Shown here in pieces: positions 24,648 to 33,877 of a stretch of DNA of 41,467 bases. The notes under the pieces are model-generated. The model was not told the DNA's origin and searched no databases. It saw only the letters and a list, made by a program, of their open reading frames with translations. Positions within the stretch are counted from its first letter, which is position 1. Every line of letters starts with the position of its first letter. The DNA lies in the NCBI RefSeq assembly GCF_937958975.1, contig NZ_CALGRE010000004.1:1-41467 (forward strand), read 5' to 3'. The stretch is from an uncultured Eubacterium sp. GTDB lineage: Bacteria > Bacillota > Clostridia > Lachnospirales > Lachnospiraceae. The position numbers and the translations under genes were made by a program.

Positions 24648-25726
24648 AAAAGAATTTGCTTCCAGTGATTATTGGAACAGTATTTGGATTTGCTGCCGGA
24701 GTTTTATTATTCAGTATGGACGACGGAAAAAGAAGTGATATTTTGTTGTTAGAGTTTTTTATAGCTTTTTTTGTGGGGAGTATTATTCAAACAATCTTAC
24801 ATGAGCTTGGACATATGATAGCCGGCCTGATAAGTGGATATGAATTTAGTTCATTCAGAATATTTCAATTTACATGGATAAGGGAGAATGGAAAAGTTAA
24901 GTTTAAAAAGTTTTCGCTGAAAGGAACGGCAGGACAGTGTCTTATGATTCCACCAAAAGATAGAGGATTAGAATATCCTATTATTTTTTATAATATTGGT
25001 GGTGTTTTAATGAACTTTATTTCATCAGTATTGTTTCTGATTTTTGGTTTTACCCTGAAAAATGAAGTGTTTGTTTTTATGTGTATTCCGGGATTTTATC
25101 TTGCGCTCACAAATGGTATTCCGCTACAAATCAATGGAATTGCAAATGATGGCAAAAATATAGTGGATATAAGAAAGAGTAAGACTGCAAAGAAGGCAAT
25201 GGATACACTACTTAGATGTAATGCGCTGCAGATGCATGGCATCAGGTTGAAAGATATGCCGCAAGAGTGGTTTGTGGCAGAAGAGCCGTGTGATTTACGG
25301 AATATACATGTCTGTACACTCATATATTTAGATTTATGCCGTGAAAGTGATAAAGGAAATTATGTTGAATATGAGAAAAAAGTAAAAGAGTTTCTTGGAA
25401 AAGAAACGGCTCTTTTAGAAATTTACAGATGTGAGTTAAAATGTGAGTTGATATTTGTGTACATAAAACAGAGGAGATATGATGAGGCAGAAAAACTGTA
25501 TATGGAAATGGAACAGTATTTAAATAGAACGAAAATGTTTTTAGAACATTATCCATTGATGTATGGATATCAGAAATTAGTAAAACAAAATCAAGGTAAT
25601 GCGGAAAAGCTTTTAACAGAATATGAGAAAATGAAAAAGACATATCCATATAAATCTGCTATCGTAATAGGGGATGAGGACATAAAAAATATTGATTCCG
25701 GATTATATCAGAGTGAAAAAAGATAA
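24623..25726 (+). CDS. M50-like membrane metalloprotease with C-terminal helical region
   Basis: The 367-residue protein has membrane segments near 12-30 and 43-57. The zinc motif HELGH (His60, Glu61, His64) sits in the second one, as in site-2 proteases. A further hydrophobic pair near 125-170 ends in NGIPLQINGIANDGKN, a possible variant of the third-ligand region. Residues from about 225 are soluble and helical, perhaps TPR-like. No PDZ domain is seen. It starts at ATG 24623 after AAAGGG. The substrate is unknown; PqqD and DUF2752 neighbours hint at peptide maturation or membrane-protein turnover. Confidence 0.7.
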   Translation: MVQNMEKIKKNLLPVIIGTVFGFAAGVLLFSMDDGKRSDILLLEFFIAFFVGSIIQTILHELGHMIAGLISGYEFSSFRIFQFTWIRENGKVKFKKFSLKGTAGQCLMIPPKDRGLEYPIIFYNIGGVLMNFISSVLFLIFGFTLKNEVFVFMCIPGFYLALTNGIPLQINGIANDGKNIVDIRKSKTAKKAMDTLLRCNALQMHGIRLKDMPQEWFVAEEPCDLRNIHVCTLIYLDLCRESDKGNYVEYEKKVKEFLGKETALLEIYRCELKCELIFVYIKQRRYDEAEKLYMEMEQYLNRTKMFLEHYPLMYGYQKLVKQNQGNAEKLLTEYEKMKKTYPYKSAIVIGDEDIKNIDSGLYQSEKR

Positions 25727-25746
25727 TACATGTATTTACAACTGTC

Positions 25747-25775
25747 TTGTCAGATGTCATATGGTGTGCTATAAT
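25747..25775 (+). promoter_or_regulatory. nadB promoter with possible NiaR operator
   Basis: TTGTCA (25747-25752) and TATAAT (25770-25775) have a 17-base spacer. CTGTCTTGTCAG at 25742-25753 is an imperfect palindrome over the -35 and a candidate site for the regulator encoded at the end of the operon. The operator is inferred. Confidence 0.75.
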
Positions 25776-25827
25776 GCCATACAATACTTGTAGCAATTTT
25801 TCAAAGAAATTTAGAAGCGAGATTTTT

Positions 25828-27114
25828 ATGAAAGCAGATATTTTAATTGTGGGAAGCGGATGTGCCGGGTTATACTGCGCATTAAATCTTCCGAAGGACA
25901 AAAATATTTTAATCATCACAAAGGATATTGTGGAACACAGTGATTCCTACCTGGCACAAGGCGGAATGTGTATGCTGAAAGATGAGGATGACTTTGACAG
26001 TTATTTTTATGACACAATGAAAGCAGGACATTTTGAAAACAATACAGCAGCAGTGGAGACGATGATTCAATCATCACCGGATGTCGTTAAGGATTTGTTA
26101 GAATATGGTGTAGATTTTGCCAGAGACGAGGAGGGCAATCTTTTGTTTACAAAAGAAGGCGCTCATGCAAGAAATCGAATTTTATACCATAAGGATATTA
26201 CCGGCAGAGAAATAACGAGTCATTTGTATGAAGCGTGTAAAAAACACAATAATATTACTATAAAAGAACATTGGACAATGGTTGACATAATATGCGAGAA
26301 CAACAAATGTTATGGAGCCGTTGTGAAAACAAATGATGGGAAGTTGGAATCCATCTATGCGAATTATACGGTTTTAGCGAGTGGTGGGATTGGTGGAATT
26401 TATAGATATTCTACTAATTACAGACATTTGACCGGAGATGGCGTTGCAGTGGCAATCAGGCATGGAGTTGAAGTGGAGAATGTAGATTATGTTCAGATTC
26501 ATCCTACAACTTTTTATTCAGAGAGAGAAGAGGACAGGAGCTTTCTTATTTCCGAGTCGGTCAGGGGCGAGGGAGCGCTGCTTTATGATAAAAATCATCA
26601 TAGATTTACGGATGAATTGCTGCCGAGAGATATTGTGACAAGAAATATTAGAAAACAAATGAATAAAGATGGCACAAAGCATGTATGGCTATCCATGAGA
26701 ACAATTGACAAAGAGCAGCTTGAAAATCATTTCCCTAATATTATAAAACATTGTAAGGAGCATGGATATAATGTGCCAAAGGAAATGATTCCTGTAGTTC
26801 CGGCACAACATTATTTTATGGGAGGGATTAAGGTAAACCTCGAGAGCAGAACATCGATGGAACAGCTTTATGCAATTGGAGAGACCGCCTGCAATGGTGT
26901 GCATGGAAGGAATCGTCTTGCCAGCAATTCGCTTCTTGAAAGCATGGTTTTTGCGAAACGTGCGGCGAGGGATATGGAGCGGCAGTTTGATAATACAGAA
27001 TATAAAGAAATAGCAGATATTGATTTTACACTGTATGCAGATTTAGAACAGTGGAATAAGGAAAATAAGCAGATTATATTAGATGAGATAAACAAAGGAG
27101 AGAAAAATGTTTGA
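25828..27114 (+). CDS. nadB: L-aspartate oxidase
   Basis: The 428-residue flavoprotein has the FAD-binding GSGCAGLYCAL, the SDSYLAQGGM segment, HPTTFY, SVRGEGALL and the C-terminal GVHGRNRLASNSLLE. It oxidises aspartate to iminoaspartate, the first step of de novo NAD synthesis. It is shorter than the E. coli enzyme (about 540 residues) because the C-terminal helical domain is reduced. The start is ATG 25828: the in-frame TTG at 25747 is itself the promoter -35, so it cannot be on the transcript. It overlaps nadC by 8 bases. No nadA is in the window. Confidence 0.92.
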   Translation: MKADILIVGSGCAGLYCALNLPKDKNILIITKDIVEHSDSYLAQGGMCMLKDEDDFDSYFYDTMKAGHFENNTAAVETMIQSSPDVVKDLLEYGVDFARDEEGNLLFTKEGAHARNRILYHKDITGREITSHLYEACKKHNNITIKEHWTMVDIICENNKCYGAVVKTNDGKLESIYANYTVLASGGIGGIYRYSTNYRHLTGDGVAVAIRHGVEVENVDYVQIHPTTFYSEREEDRSFLISESVRGEGALLYDKNHHRFTDELLPRDIVTRNIRKQMNKDGTKHVWLSMRTIDKEQLENHFPNIIKHCKEHGYNVPKEMIPVVPAQHYFMGGIKVNLESRTSMEQLYAIGETACNGVHGRNRLASNSLLESMVFAKRAARDMERQFDNTEYKEIADIDFTLYADLEQWNKENKQIILDEINKGEKNV

Positions 27115-27961
27115 CCAGGTTACATTAAAATTATCCGTTGACCCGTTGATTTTAAGTGCATTAAAGGAGGATGTGACCAGTGAGGATGTCACAACAAATT
27201 CAGTAATGCCAAAAGGGTGTCTGGGAGAAGTCGAGTTAATATGTAAGGAAGATGGAGTGATTTGTGGGCTTCAGGTGTTTGCAAGAGCATTTGAATTGTT
27301 AGATGAGACCACAAAGGTGGATTTGTTTGTGGAAGATGGAGAGGAAGTAAAAGCAGGTCAGCTTATGGGAAAAGTGACGGGAGATATCCGGGTTCTTTTA
27401 GTGGGAGAGCGCACAGGTCTCAATTACTTACAGAGAATGAGTGGTATTGCTACTTATACTAATTCTATTGCAAAATTGCTTGATGGAAGCAAGACGAAAC
27501 TTCTTGATACAAGAAAAACTTCGCCAAATAATAGAATCTTTGAGAAATATGCTGTCAGAATAGGCGGCGGAAATAATCATCGATACAACCTTACGGACGG
27601 AGTTTTGTTAAAGGATAATCATATCGGTGCAGCGGGAAGCGTAACAAACGCTATAAAGATGGCAAAAGATTATGCACCGTTTGTAAGAAAAATAGAAGTA
27701 GAAGTGGAAAATCTGGACATGGTAAAAGAGGCAGTGGAAGCCGGTGCAGATATTATTATGTTAGATAATATGAGTCATGATGTAATGAAAGAGGCAATCC
27801 AAATTATTGATGGCAGAGCAGAAATAGAAGTTTCAGGAAATGTAACGAGAGAAAATATTGCAAAGCTTACTGATTTGGGTGTGGATTACATTTCAAGCGG
27901 AGCATTGACACATTCTGCTCCGATTATGGATATATCCTTAAAGAATTTGCATCGTATTTAA
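27107..27961 (+). CDS. nadC: Nicotinate-nucleotide pyrophosphorylase (carboxylating)
   Basis: The 284-residue protein has the quinolinate phosphoribosyltransferase motifs ERTGLNYLQRMSGIAT, LLDTRKTSPNNR, GGGNNHRYNLTDGVLLKDNH and IEVSGNV near the end. It converts quinolinate and PRPP to nicotinate mononucleotide. AAAGGAGAGAAAA precedes the ATG inside the end of nadB. The operon order is nadB-nadC-niaR. Confidence 0.95.
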   Translation: MFDQVTLKLSVDPLILSALKEDVTSEDVTTNSVMPKGCLGEVELICKEDGVICGLQVFARAFELLDETTKVDLFVEDGEEVKAGQLMGKVTGDIRVLLVGERTGLNYLQRMSGIATYTNSIAKLLDGSKTKLLDTRKTSPNNRIFEKYAVRIGGGNNHRYNLTDGVLLKDNHIGAAGSVTNAIKMAKDYAPFVRKIEVEVENLDMVKEAVEAGADIIMLDNMSHDVMKEAIQIIDGRAEIEVSGNVTRENIAKLTDLGVDYISSGALTHSAPIMDISLKNLHRI

Positions 27962-28034
27962 TTTTTTATTGATGATGCGTTACAATCCTTATGTAATGAA
28001 AATAGAATTGATATTGGTCTTAGCAGGAGGAAAA

Positions 28035-28589
28035 ATGGAAGGCGAAAGAAGAAGAGAAAGTCTTTTGAAAATATTACAGGAAAGTGATGTCCCGGTATCG
28101 GGGGCAAAGCTGGCTGAAAAGTTTCAGATTAGCCGTCAGGTGGTAGTGCAGGACATTGCATTACTGCGTGCGAAACAATATAATATTTTGTCTACGCATA
28201 AGGGATATGTTTTACAGGACAGAGGAAATATTCAACGGGTTTTTAAAGTAAAACATAGTGCTGAGAAAATGATAGATGAACTGAATCTTATTGTAGACCT
28301 TGGTGGAAAGGTAGAAGATGTATTTGTGTATCATAAGGTATATGGTGTTGTCAGAGTAGAAATGAATATAAAATCCAGAAGGGATGCAAAAAAGTATGTT
28401 GAGGAAATCAAGGGGGGAGTATCTGTACCATTAGAACAGATTACCTCTGAATATCATTATCATACAGTGACGGCGGAGTCAAAGGAAATGTTGGATGAGA
28501 TACAGGAAGAATTGCAGAAACAGGGGTATCTGGTAGCGCTTAGAGACTATGAACCTGTGGATTTTTGGAGCACAGATGAAAAACAATAA
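28035..28589 (+). CDS. niaR: NiaR-type transcription repressor of NAD synthesis (HTH plus 3H domain)
   Basis: The 184-residue protein has an N-terminal HTH_11 domain (SGAKLAEKFQISRQVVVQDI, about residues 22-41). A 3H domain follows, with its conserved histidines in VYHKVYG and EYHYHTV. NiaR proteins repress NAD-synthesis or niacin-transport genes when nicotinic acid is bound. The start is ATG 28035 after AGGAGGAAAA. Being last in the nad operon suggests autoregulation through the site at the nadB promoter. Confidence 0.9.
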   Translation: MEGERRRESLLKILQESDVPVSGAKLAEKFQISRQVVVQDIALLRAKQYNILSTHKGYVLQDRGNIQRVFKVKHSAEKMIDELNLIVDLGGKVEDVFVYHKVYGVVRVEMNIKSRRDAKKYVEEIKGGVSVPLEQITSEYHYHTVTAESKEMLDEIQEELQKQGYLVALRDYEPVDFWSTDEKQ

Positions 28590-28610
28590 TATGTAATTTT
28601 GGAAAAATGT

Positions 28611-28647
28611 AAATGCCGCAATTTTAAAAAGTTGTGGCATTTTTTTA
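28611..28647 (+). terminator. Intrinsic terminator of the nad operon
   Basis: AATGCCGCAA / TTGTGGCATT with one G-T pair and a 10-nt loop, followed by a T run. Confidence 0.9.
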
Positions 28648-28671
28648 ATTTTATGATATGATATATGAAGA

Positions 28672-28745
28672 CGGTGCGTGGCTCAGCTTGGTAGAGCGCT
28701 GCGTTCGGGACGCAGAGGTCGCAGGTTCGAATCCTGTCGCACCGA
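28672..28745 (+). tRNA. tRNA-Pro (anticodon CGG)
   Basis: The 74-nt cloverleaf is complete. It has acceptor CGGTGCG / CGCACCG, D stem GCTC / GAGC, anticodon stem CTGCG / CGCAG with loop TTCGGGA (CGG at 34-36, reading CCG), and T arm GCAGG-TTCGAAT-CCTGT. The discriminator is A and the CCA end is not encoded. It stands alone between the nad operon terminator and a lipoprotein gene. Confidence 0.95.
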
Positions 28746-28753
28746 TGATTCGT

Positions 28754-28788
28754 AATATAGCCATGCAATATAGGTGCATGGCTATATT
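28754..28788 (+). other. 14-bp perfect hairpin after tRNA-Pro
   Basis: AATATAGCCATGCA pairs with TGCATGGCTATATT around a 7-nt loop. No T run follows; instead the ribosome site of the lipoprotein gene begins a few bases later. It may end or protect the tRNA transcript, or sit in a joint tRNA-mRNA transcript. Confidence 0.6.
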
Positions 28789-28809
28789 GCTATCAAAAGG
28801 AGGTAAACT

Positions 28810-29937
28810 ATGAGTAAAAAAATATTATCACTCATTTTGTCACTGGTGTTAGTGACATCACTGCTAACAGGATGTGGTGAGAAAGAAAGTACATTTTTTA
28901 AAGAGGTGAAGGAAATCTCAAAAATATCTACAGGTGAAGGTACTGTAGAAATGAATATGATTTTTGATGCGGGAGACAATGACCCAAAGCAGTTATTGAA
29001 TGAAGAGGGCAAGGTAGCTGTTGGCATAAAAGCTGATGTAAAGCAGGAAAGTGAAAAGAAGATGGCAATGAAATTTTCTGTGAAACTTGGTAAGGCAACA
29101 GACTATCAGGATTTGACAACAATTGCCGTTCAGGACACGAAGCTTTATGTGGATGTTGCACCTGCAATTGAATTGCTAAAAACTTTTGATGAAGAAGCAG
29201 CAACAGAAGTGAAGTCATCACTTTCACAGATTGGTGTGACAGACAGTATCTCAGTAGATTACAAGCAGTTAGCCGACGCAGCCGGTGTAGAAATACCGGA
29301 AGAGCAGAAAACTGACAAGGAATTGCTTGAAAAAGTAAATAACATTTTTGATAAAGTTGAAAAAGATTTTGAGAGTTTACAGGGCAAAGATGGCGATGAC
29401 TATACATTATCTGTAAATAGTAAAAATGCAGATAAGGCGGTAGATGCACTTGCGACTTTCTTTGAAAATGACTATGACGATATTATGACACTGTGTAAAG
29501 ATATTGTGAAAAAGGCTTACGGTGAAGATAATACAATCTCACAGACATATGAGCAGATGTTAGGTACAACACTTTCCGGTGCGGATAAAGCGAAAGATTT
29601 AAAGGATAGCAAGCAAGATATTGTAAAGGAAATTAAGGAATCAAATATTAATATTGTGGCAAAAGCGAAAGCAAGCGGCAGTGAGGGTAAAATTTCTTTA
29701 GAGACAGGAGATATCACAATCGAAGAAGATGGTGTGAAACAGACCGGAAACGTCAGCTTGAATGTTACAGTGAAAGAAACAAAAGCTTCAATTGATGATA
29801 TGATTCCGAAAAATGCATCAGACATTACAACACTTGTTATTACAATGCTGAACCAGATGGGGCAGATGAATGAGGGCGTGTCAGGAAATGACGGTTTGGA
29901 TGATATGATGAAAAATCAGCCGGATGCTGGGTTATAA
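28810..29937 (+). CDS. Lipoprotein of unknown function
   Basis: The 375-residue protein starts with a lipoprotein signal peptide ending LLTGC (Cys22), so it should be lipid-anchored on the outer face of the membrane. The rest is Lys/Glu/Asp-rich with alternating beta-like and helical segments (EGTVEMNMIFD, KLYVDVAPAIELL, GNVSLNVTVKET), like clostridial lipoproteins of the LolA/LppX-like DUF6612 kind; that link is tentative. AAAGGAGGTAAACT is the ribosome site. It is monocistronic. Confidence 0.8.
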   Translation: MSKKILSLILSLVLVTSLLTGCGEKESTFFKEVKEISKISTGEGTVEMNMIFDAGDNDPKQLLNEEGKVAVGIKADVKQESEKKMAMKFSVKLGKATDYQDLTTIAVQDTKLYVDVAPAIELLKTFDEEAATEVKSSLSQIGVTDSISVDYKQLADAAGVEIPEEQKTDKELLEKVNNIFDKVEKDFESLQGKDGDDYTLSVNSKNADKAVDALATFFENDYDDIMTLCKDIVKKAYGEDNTISQTYEQMLGTTLSGADKAKDLKDSKQDIVKEIKESNINIVAKAKASGSEGKISLETGDITIEEDGVKQTGNVSLNVTVKETKASIDDMIPKNASDITTLVITMLNQMGQMNEGVSGNDGLDDMMKNQPDAGL

Positions 29938-29948
29938 AATTCAATAAT

Positions 29949-29983
29949 AAAAAAGGAATTTTGTTCGCAAAATTCCTTTTTTA
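29949..29983. terminator. Terminator after the lipoprotein gene
   Basis: AAAAAAGGAATTTT / AAAATTCCTTTTTT with a 6-nt loop (GTTCGC). The A and T runs on both sides allow function in either direction. Confidence 0.92.
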
Positions 29984-29991
29984 TTATATAT

Positions 29992-30051
29992 AAACGCTCC
30001 GCTTTAGGGAGGAAGAAATTATGCTAAGATAATTTCTTCTGCGAAGCGTTT
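29992..30051 (-). terminator. Nested hairpin downstream of pyrG, possible terminator
   Basis: The outer stem AAACGCTcCGC / GCGaAGCGTTT (one mismatch) encloses an inner 10-bp perfect hairpin, AAGAAATTAT-GCTAAG-ATAATTTCTT, with a 10-nt unpaired linker on one side only. On the minus strand it directly follows pyrG and ends GCGTTTATATAT. Confidence 0.5.
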
Positions 30052-30059
30052 TAAGCAAA

Positions 30060-31658
30060 TTATTTTGTTTTAATTGCTGCATTAACAAATCCTAAGAATA
30101 GAGGATGTGGTCTGTTAGGACGACTCTTTAATTCCGGATGCGCCTGAGTTGCAACAAAGAAAGGATGAGATGGAATCTCTATCATTTCTACAATTCTTCC
30201 ATCAGGAGAAATACCTGATAATTTCATACCGTTTTCGGTCAAATTTTTTCTATAATCATTATTTACTTCATAGCGGTGGCGATGGCGTTCTTGAATTAAC
30301 TCACAGCCATAAAGTTCATAAGCTTTGCTTTCCTTGTCTAATACACATGGGTAAGAACCAAGTCTGAGAGTACCACCGATGTCTGTCACGCCTTCCTGGT
30401 CTGGCATTAAACTGATAACCGGATGTGTAGTTGCATGGTCAAGTTCGATGCTGTGTGCATCACGAAATCCAACTACGTTTCTGGCAAATTCAACAATCGA
30501 TAACTGCATACCAAGACAAAGACCAAGGAAAGGAATGTTGTTCTCTCTGGCATATTGGATTGCCGCTAATTTGCCATCGATGCCACGAATACCGAAACCA
30601 CCCGGAACGAGTATTCCGGAAACATCACTAAATATTTCTGACGCATTTTCTTTGGTAACTTCTTCGGAATCCACCCATTTGATGTTAACAGTAGTTCTGT
30701 TTGGATATCCGGCATGTTTGAGTGATTCTACCACACTGATATAAGCATCATGCAATGCAATATATTTTCCGACGAGTGCAATTGTAATTTCCTGGGTTGG
30801 GTTTTTTGCAGCTTCCACCATTGATTTCCAATCGTCAAGGTCAGGTTTTGGACAATCTAATTTAAGACTTTCGCAAACAATCTCTGCAAGATGTTCTTTT
30901 TCCATAGCAAGGGGGGCTTCATAGAGCATGTCTACCGTAAGGTTTTGAACAACATGACTTGCAGGAACATTACAGAAAAGGCTGATTTTGTCTTTTAGAC
31001 TGTCACCTATTTCGTATTCTGTACGACAGACAACAACATCTGGCTGAATACCCAGTCTCTGCAATTCTTTTACACTCATCTGTATAGGTTTCGTTTTCAT
31101 TTCTTCTGATGCAGGAAGATATACCATAAGTGCTACATGGATGAGAATACAGTTCTCATGTCCTACATCATGCTGGAATTGACGAATAGCTTCGATATAA
31201 GGTTGAGATTCGATATCGCCGACAGTTCCGCCAACTTCGATTATTGCTATCTCAGTTTCCTCGCTGAGGCTTCTGTGGAAACGGCTCTTGATTTCATTTG
31301 TAATGTGCGGAATAACCTGAACGGTTCCCCCGCCAAAGTCTCCACGTCGTTCTTTTTCTAATACAGACCAGTAAACTTTACCGGTCGTAACGTTTGAATT
31401 TTTGGTTAAGCTTTCATCTATAAATCTCTCATAGTGACCAAGGTCCAAGTCTGTTTCAGCACCATCGTCAGTCACAAAAACTTCACCGTGCTGGATGGGG
31501 TTCATAGTACCGGGGTCAATATTGATATAAGGGTCAAACTTCTGCATTGTAACTTTATAGCCACGAGCTTTCAGAAGTCTTCCAAGTGAAGCGGCCGTAA
31601 TACCCTTTCCGAGACCGGAAACAACACCGCCTGTTACGAATACATATTTTACTGCCAT
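30060..31658 (-). CDS. pyrG: CTP synthase
   Basis: The 532-residue protein has an intact synthetase half (VFVTGGVVSGLGKGI, KFDPYINIDPGTMNP) and a C-terminal glutamine amidotransferase half with the nucleophile Cys in GLCLGMQ near residue 380 and the HPE end motif. It aminates UTP to CTP using glutamine and ATP. The start is ATG 31658 with GGAGGAAAAA upstream; nine extra residues in the open frame precede that site. It is transcribed divergently from ftsH. Confidence 0.96.
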   Translation of the reverse strand: MAVKYVFVTGGVVSGLGKGITAASLGRLLKARGYKVTMQKFDPYINIDPGTMNPIQHGEVFVTDDGAETDLDLGHYERFIDESLTKNSNVTTGKVYWSVLEKERRGDFGGGTVQVIPHITNEIKSRFHRSLSEETEIAIIEVGGTVGDIESQPYIEAIRQFQHDVGHENCILIHVALMVYLPASEEMKTKPIQMSVKELQRLGIQPDVVVCRTEYEIGDSLKDKISLFCNVPASHVVQNLTVDMLYEAPLAMEKEHLAEIVCESLKLDCPKPDLDDWKSMVEAAKNPTQEITIALVGKYIALHDAYISVVESLKHAGYPNRTTVNIKWVDSEEVTKENASEIFSDVSGILVPGGFGIRGIDGKLAAIQYARENNIPFLGLCLGMQLSIVEFARNVVGFRDAHSIELDHATTHPVISLMPDQEGVTDIGGTLRLGSYPCVLDKESKAYELYGCELIQERHRHRYEVNNDYRKNLTENGMKLSGISPDGRIVEMIEIPSHPFFVATQAHPELKSRPNRPHPLFLGFVNAAIKTK

Positions 31659-31858
31659 GTCATTTTTCCTCCATAAGTAAATCATGCAAATTTTAACAAC
31701 ACCTTACTAGTCTACTACAATAGGGTTTTTTATGCTAGAATAAAATCGAATTTTTCAAAGAAACTAAATATTTAAAGAAATATTCAATAAAAATTCACAT
31801 TATTTTTGCATGATGTGATATAGTAAGTTACTAGAAAGATTAGATGAAAGGAAAAACA

Positions 31859-33784
31859 ATGGATAATAATCAAAATAGAAATACAAATAGAAATAATCCA
31901 AATATGAGGGGCAATGATGACCAAAAGAAAAATAAGATTATAACTATTATAATTGCAGTTGTCGGAGCAATTATATTTACATCGCTTGGTTCTATGATGA
32001 TTAATTCTGCAACGAAGCAGGAGATAACTTATGACCAGTTTATTATGTTACTGGATAATAATCAGGTGGAGAGTGTAGTTTTCGATTCGGGTAAAATTTA
32101 TATTGAACCAAAAACAGAAAATAATAATTCTTTGATTCGAGTAAAAAAGACATTCTGGACTACATCACTAAATGACCCTGATTTGATATCTGAATTGAAA
32201 TCTAAATATACAGGGGTAAAGTTTAAGGCAGAGCCTACCAGTACATCAACTAGTATTTTACTTATAATACTTGAGTGGGTATTGCCACTTGTTCTATTTT
32301 GGTTATTCTTTATGTTTATTATGCGAAAGGCATCCGGAGGAAAAGGCGGTGGAGTCTTTGGCGTTGGAAAATCAAATGCTAAAGTTTATATACAGAAAAA
32401 GACAGGTGTCACATTTAAAGATGTGGCAGGACAGGAAGAGGCGAAAGAATCGGTCGTAGAATTGGTTGATTTTCTTCACAATCCCGGAAAATACACAGCC
32501 ATAGGTGCAAAGCTTCCAAAAGGAGCGTTACTTGTGGGACCTCCAGGTACCGGTAAAACTCTTCTTGCGAAAGCGGTAGCAGGTGAGGCAAATGTACCAT
32601 TCTTTTCGTTATCCGGTTCCGATTTCGTGGAGATGTTTGTTGGTGTAGGCGCCTCAAGGGTGAGAGATTTATTCAAGCAGGCAGAGGAAAATGCGCCGTG
32701 TATTGTATTTATTGATGAGATAGATTCTATTGGAAAGAGCCGTGATTCCCGATATGGTGGAGGTAATGACGAGAGAGAGCAGACATTAAATGCTCTTCTT
32801 GCTGAAATGGACGGGTTTGATACATCAAAAGGTATTTTGATTTTAGCGGCAACAAACAGACCGGAAGTTTTGGACCCGGCGCTTTTAAGACCAGGGCGTT
32901 TTGACAGGCGTGTCATTGTAGATTCTCCTGATTTGAAAGGAAGGCTCGAGACACTTAAGGTGCATTCAAAAGATGTAAAGTTAGATGAGACGGTAGATTT
33001 AGAAGCAATTGCGAATATTACCAGTGGCGCGGTAGGTTCCGACCTGGCAAACATGGTAAATGAGGCGGCAATTAATGCAGTCAAATGTGGTAGGAAAGCA
33101 ATTTCACAGGCAGACCTGATGGAGGCTGTAGAAGTAGTTATTGCGGGTAAAGAAAAGAAAGACCGAATACTAAGCAAGAAAGAAAAGCAAATCGTAGCTT
33201 ACCACGAGGTTGGTCATGCACTTGTTACGGCATTGCAGAAGGATGCTGAACCGGTACAGAAGATTACAATCGTGCCTAGAACAATGGGGTCATTGGGATA
33301 TGTGATTCAGGCGCCTGAGGAAGAAAAGTTCCTTATGACACAAAATGAGTTAAATGCAAGACTGGTTACATTGTTGGCGGGACGCGCATCAGAAGAAATC
33401 GTATTTCATTCTATTACAACAGGAGCTTCAAACGATATGGAAAAGGCTACGGACATTGCACGTTCGATGATTGCACAGTATGGTATGTCTGAAAAGTTTG
33501 GGTTAATGAGTCTGGAGAGAATCGAGGACCCGTATCTGGGAAGACATTCACAGCTCAACTGTAGTGATAAGACTGCTACACAAATCGAGGAAGAAGTTAA
33601 GGTTCTTCTTAAGGAAAAATATGAGGAAGCAAAACAGTTGTTGAGAGATAATCGGGATAAACTGGATAAGATTGCAGAGTTTTTATATAAGAAGGAAACG
33701 ATTACAGGGAAAGAGTTTATGGAGATTTATCGTCAGTGTGATGGGGAAGCTGTCGTTTGTGACGACAATTGTGGTAATCATTAA
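31859..33784 (+). CDS. ftsH: ATP-dependent membrane zinc protease FtsH
   Basis: The 641-residue protein has two membrane segments (about 26-44 and 130-152), an AAA+ domain with GPPGTGKT near 228 and FIDEID, the second region of homology (LLRPGRFDR), and the protease motif HEVGH near 448, with the third ligand Asp in NDMEKATD near 525. It degrades membrane and regulatory proteins. ATG 31859 follows AAAGGA. The last ~14 residues (CDGEAVVCDDNCGNH) do not look like an FtsH tail and lie antisense to a recombinase-like frame. Confidence 0.96.
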   Translation: MDNNQNRNTNRNNPNMRGNDDQKKNKIITIIIAVVGAIIFTSLGSMMINSATKQEITYDQFIMLLDNNQVESVVFDSGKIYIEPKTENNNSLIRVKKTFWTTSLNDPDLISELKSKYTGVKFKAEPTSTSTSILLIILEWVLPLVLFWLFFMFIMRKASGGKGGGVFGVGKSNAKVYIQKKTGVTFKDVAGQEEAKESVVELVDFLHNPGKYTAIGAKLPKGALLVGPPGTGKTLLAKAVAGEANVPFFSLSGSDFVEMFVGVGASRVRDLFKQAEENAPCIVFIDEIDSIGKSRDSRYGGGNDEREQTLNALLAEMDGFDTSKGILILAATNRPEVLDPALLRPGRFDRRVIVDSPDLKGRLETLKVHSKDVKLDETVDLEAIANITSGAVGSDLANMVNEAAINAVKCGRKAISQADLMEAVEVVIAGKEKKDRILSKKEKQIVAYHEVGHALVTALQKDAEPVQKITIVPRTMGSLGYVIQAPEEEKFLMTQNELNARLVTLLAGRASEEIVFHSITTGASNDMEKATDIARSMIAQYGMSEKFGLMSLERIEDPYLGRHSQLNCSDKTATQIEEEVKVLLKEKYEEAKQLLRDNRDKLDKIAEFLYKKETITGKEFMEIYRQCDGEAVVCDDNCGNH

Positions 33785-33877
33785 ATTTTCCACCTGCCGT
33801 TTGTCGTCAAAGGATACGCTGTCCCATGTGCCGAAGTAGCAAGAAATCTGGCTGACCTGTTCCGGACTTATGGAATG
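33742..33877 (-). pseudogene. C-terminal remnant of a site-specific recombinase, antisense to the ftsH end
   Basis: The minus-strand frame reads SPEQVSQIS, then GTWDSVSFDDKRQVENLMI and TTIVVTNDSFPIT. The WDS-x-SF-x-x-KR-x-V and final I-x-V spacing resembles the C-terminal end of large serine recombinases of Clostridia. A stop lies just upstream (33878-33880) and no catalytic domain is present. If correct, it marks an old insertion or excision scar reaching into the ftsH 3' end. Short length makes this uncertain. Confidence 0.4.
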
